5,969 nt of DNA. Origin: Opitutales bacterium. GTDB lineage: Bacteria; Verrucomicrobiota; Verrucomicrobiia; Opitutales; Intestinicryptomonadaceae. This document shows positions 5,856 to 5,969 of the stretch, piece after piece; within the stretch, counting starts at the first letter, position 1; the number at the start of each line of letters is the position of its first letter. Location of the stretch: the NCBI GenBank assembly GCA_021641325.1, contig JAJXPD010000137.1, forward strand, positions 1 to 5,969, read 5' to 3'. Position numbers and translations under genes: made by a program. The notes below the pieces were generated by a model. The model made no database searches. It was not told the origin of the DNA and worked only from the letters and a program-made list of their open reading frames with translations.

Positions 5856-5969
5856 CCCGACCGTCCGGCGGCAGATGCTTCGAAAAATTTGCGCAGAAAA
5901 AAGTTAAACTGTAAAAGGACTTTCAGGCCGAATACCTAAAACTCCCGAAAACACGCCCTCCTATTCTTT

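Larger units (their letters stand above)
5583..5969. other. AT-rich intergenic and probable leader region upstream of rplC
   Basis: This 387-base stretch has no convincing gene on either strand and is visibly richer in A and T than the ribosomal genes, especially 5735-5795. It probably holds the promoter and 5' leader of the ribosomal cluster. The half next to rplC can form several small hairpins on the minus-strand transcript. One is GCGG-TTT-CCGC at 5610-5620. Another set is three short segments (GGTG at 5650-5647, CACC at 5640-5637, GGTG at 5634-5631) that could pair in alternative ways. The far end (5890-5969) shows nothing I can name and may be the end of, or a spacer to, a neighbouring gene outside the window. 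rpsJ, normally directly before rplC, is not here. Confidence 0.7.

Noticed and set aside
5672..5914. 80-codon plus-strand ORF in the intergenic region
   Set aside because: It starts with TTG, has no Shine-Dalgarno sequence, runs through the candidate promoters and hairpins, and its residues look like translated AT-rich noise. A real small gene cannot be fully excluded.
5907..5957. Short minus-strand reading frame starting GTG after GGAGG, 16 codons, near the right edge (possible leader peptide)
   Set aside because: The GGAGG is only 2 bases from the GTG, the peptide (VFSGVLGIRPESPFTV) has no regulatory signature, and it is far from rplC.
1..5969. CRISPR arrays, insertion sequences, tRNA or rRNA genes
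   Set aside because: No repeated spacer pattern, no transposase and no tRNA-like or rRNA-like sequence was seen; all but the right-hand 387 bases is packed with ribosomal protein genes.

Overview
The window carries most of a bacterial S10 (str-spc) ribosomal protein gene cluster, all on the minus strand. Read in the direction of transcription (right to left), the order is rplC, rplD, rplW, rplB, rpsS, an extra small gene, rplV, rpsC, rplP, rpmC, rpsQ, rplN and rplX. rplX is cut off by the left edge of the window. Gaps between genes are about 1 to 20 bases, so 5582 down to 1 reads as one polycistronic unit. Nearly every gene has a recognisable Shine-Dalgarno sequence in the short gap or inside the end of the preceding gene.

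Organism: a bacterium of moderate GC. The protein sequences look most like Verrucomicrobiota (perhaps Opitutales) or a neighbouring PVC lineage. Pointers are the L14 middle segment ([20 protein letters not shown]), the L2 C-terminal segment with DHPMGGGEGR followed by SGGGHPVSPWGQLAKG, and the L3 segment around GSVGCRQTPGHVYKGRKMPGHMG. This comes from remembered family patterns, not from a search, and is only moderately certain.

Layout: 5583-5969 is an AT-rich, gene-free region that should hold the promoter and leader of the cluster. It contains a TTGACA box, a hairpin followed by a T-rich stretch, and a clean 9-bp inverted repeat. The usual first gene, rpsJ (S10), is not directly in front of rplC. 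5582-2837 encodes L3, L4, L23, L2 and S19. 2837-2505 is the anomaly: a 110-residue protein with an apparent signal peptide and a small beta-rich domain, translationally coupled to rpsS (TAATG overlap) and sitting where rplV normally follows directly. 2489-1 encodes L22, S3, L16, L29, S17, L14 and the first 60 codons of L24.

The ribosomal proteins work together in assembly of the two subunits: L3, L4, L23, L2, L22, L16, L29, L14 and L24 in the large subunit, and S19, S3 and S17 in the small one. The embedded exported protein does not look like a ribosome component. It is the one element of the window that the standard operon does not explain.
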